Origin: Schoenoplectus triqueter
Taxonomy: Eukaryota > Streptophyta > Magnoliopsida > Poales > Cyperaceae
DNA length: 54,315 bases
Direction of reading: 5' to 3'
Assembly (NCBI GenBank): GCA_964058805.1
Contig: CAXKVV010001545.1
Coordinates: 1-54,315 of the forward strand
Shown: positions 53,174 through 54,315 of the stretch, in pieces
Layout of the letters: each line of letters opens with the position of its first letter
How positions within the stretch are numbered: the first letter of the stretch is position 1
Notes under the pieces: model-generated
Told to the model about the DNA's origin: nothing
The model's database searches: none
The model's input: only the letters and a program-made list of their open reading frames with translations
Translations under genes and position numbers: made by a program

Positions 53174-53193
53174 GTCTCTCTCTCTCTCTCTCT
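53174..53193. repeat. (TC)n microsatellite
   Basis: About ten CT units in the leader intron just upstream of the coding start. Confidence 0.85.
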
Positions 53194-53298
53194 ATCACTC
53201 ACTTTTCTGTTTTATTTTTTTATCTAGAGAGAGGTGCCTCTTAGACGGAATTGACGCTGCACTACCCATATCTATTCTCCGTCTCTCTCCCTGCAGTA

Positions 53299-54315
53299 AT
53301 GGCTAGTTGCAGTGAAAAGAACAGCAGTCCGACAAAAGAAGAGACAGACAAGGTTGCACCAATGACTCGCCGCTCATCTAAAGGGAATTGGACACCACAG
53401 GAGGTAATAATGCCTTCTCTTAGTTTCTTAGTTTTCATCCCAGTCTGTATACTTTTTTTTGTACTTCTTTATAATTCATAATTCATTGCAGGATCAAATT
53501 CTATGTTTGGCGGTGTCTCAATTCGAGGGCAAGTGTTGGAAAAGCATAGGTATGTGACCACGAGTTTACTCTACTGTTAGAATTATGTATACAGTGCCTA
53601 TGGAAAGACATTTTGTACCTAGGAATAGTATAGGATCATAGGATAGTTATAGTAATTTCCAGTTTATATCAGCCAACGGAAAGACCAAGTAATAGCTTGA
53701 GAGGTATAGCTGTATAAGAAACGGACCAACGGCCAACTCCAGTTTATACCACCCAAGAGCAATAGCTACTATACTATGATGATACAAACATCACACCTAT
53801 ACATTTCCAATTCAATTTCCAGCCGAGCTCCTTCCAGGGAGAACCCATGTTCAATGCATGCACAGGTGGAAGAAGGTTCTGAATCCGGAACTTGTCAAGG
53901 GGCCCTGGTCCAAAGAGGTATATTTTTGTTTTCAGATCAAACAATATCTATTTGTAGATATTATATGTACAGCAAGAAGGCTACTGTATAACCCTTGTAT
54001 GAATTATCATATGTTATCTATTCTAGTAGACTTATCCAGGCTGGTTTGTTATTACATGTTTGTCAGATGTGTTTTCCACTGAAAACTTTTTGTGCTGTTT
54101 GTAAAAGGTAAATAGTCTCCTGATTATGCTGTATTTGTAAACAGGAGGATGAAACTATTTTAAAGATGGTTCAGCAACACGGGACGAAGAAATGGTCCAT
54201 AATTGCAAGTGCATTGCCTGGACGCATAGGAAAACAATGCCGGGAGAGGTACAACTGCAGTTATTTATGCAACATTTCTTTACAATAGGAGTTGATGTGC
54301 TTCTCTCTTATCTTC
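53299..54315 (+). CDS. MYB3R: R1R2R3-MYB transcription factor (MYB3R family), 5' part
   Basis: Four coding exons read through consistent splice sites: 53,299-53,403, 53,492-53,549, 53,823-53,917 and 54,145-54,248. The next donor (GAGAG|GTACAA) leaves an open phase, so the gene continues beyond the window. After MASCSEKNSS..., repeat R1 runs from KGNWTPQEDQIL through GKCWKSIAELLPGRT to HRWKKVLNPE, with its tryptophans in place. R2 starts VKGPWSKEEDETIL and runs to KKWSIIASALPGRIGKQCRER. The near-invariant LNPELVKGPWSKEED and PGRIGKQCRER are diagnostic of MYB3R proteins, nuclear factors that bind MSA elements (AACGG) in G2/M genes as activators or repressors. GKCW in R1 leans to the MYB3R-3/5 type, but the C-terminal region that decides this lies outside. 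The ATG follows the acceptor at 53,296 by two bases. All splice sites are GT-AG and no defect is seen. Confidence 0.92.

Overview
This is nuclear DNA of a flowering plant. The evidence is an intron-containing BES1/BZR1-type gene at the left edge, an R1R2R3-MYB (MYB3R) gene with plant-style introns at the right edge, and plant LINE, Ty3/gypsy Tat-lineage and MITE-like sequences between them. The species cannot be named from the sequence. I see no tRNA, rRNA, CRISPR, phage or bacterial feature.

Layout: (1) 1-970, a short BZR1-like gene on + with two exons. (2) 1.6-3.2 kb, 3' ends of decayed LINEs on both strands, then 3.2-4.44 kb of unrecognised DNA. (3) 4.44-20.2 kb, an AT-rich satellite with a ~177-bp monomer (satellite 1). 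It is interrupted by an LTR-like block with foldback MITE-like elements (6.5-9.6 kb), a 196-bp MITE-like element (9,881-10,076) and a 4,630-bp solo LTR (15,415-20,044) with a perfect 5-bp target duplication. (4) 20.2-40.54 kb, a second, unrelated AT-rich satellite with a ~183-bp monomer (satellite 2, about 110 copies). It joins satellite 1 directly and shows long-range block duplications of roughly 6.5-8.8 kb. (5) 40.5-50.4 kb, a 5'-truncated Tat/Ogre-like Ty3/gypsy element on the - strand: a 6.3-kb 3' LTR of the same family as the solo LTR, an antisense extra gene encoding a plant mobile domain (PMD) protein, and remnants of integrase zinc finger, second RNase H and RT-linked RNase H. (6) 50.4-54.3 kb, the promoter, non-coding first exon, long leader intron and first four coding exons of a MYB3R gene, which runs off the window.

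The two host genes do not appear functionally linked. They flank about 46 kb of satellite and transposon DNA. The most interesting structures are the paired nucleosome-length satellites with their direct junction, the inverted LTRs of one family on either side of satellite 2, and the retroelement whose antisense PMD gene seems to begin inside the 3' LTR and splice out of it. All family calls rest on motifs read by eye; no database search was run.
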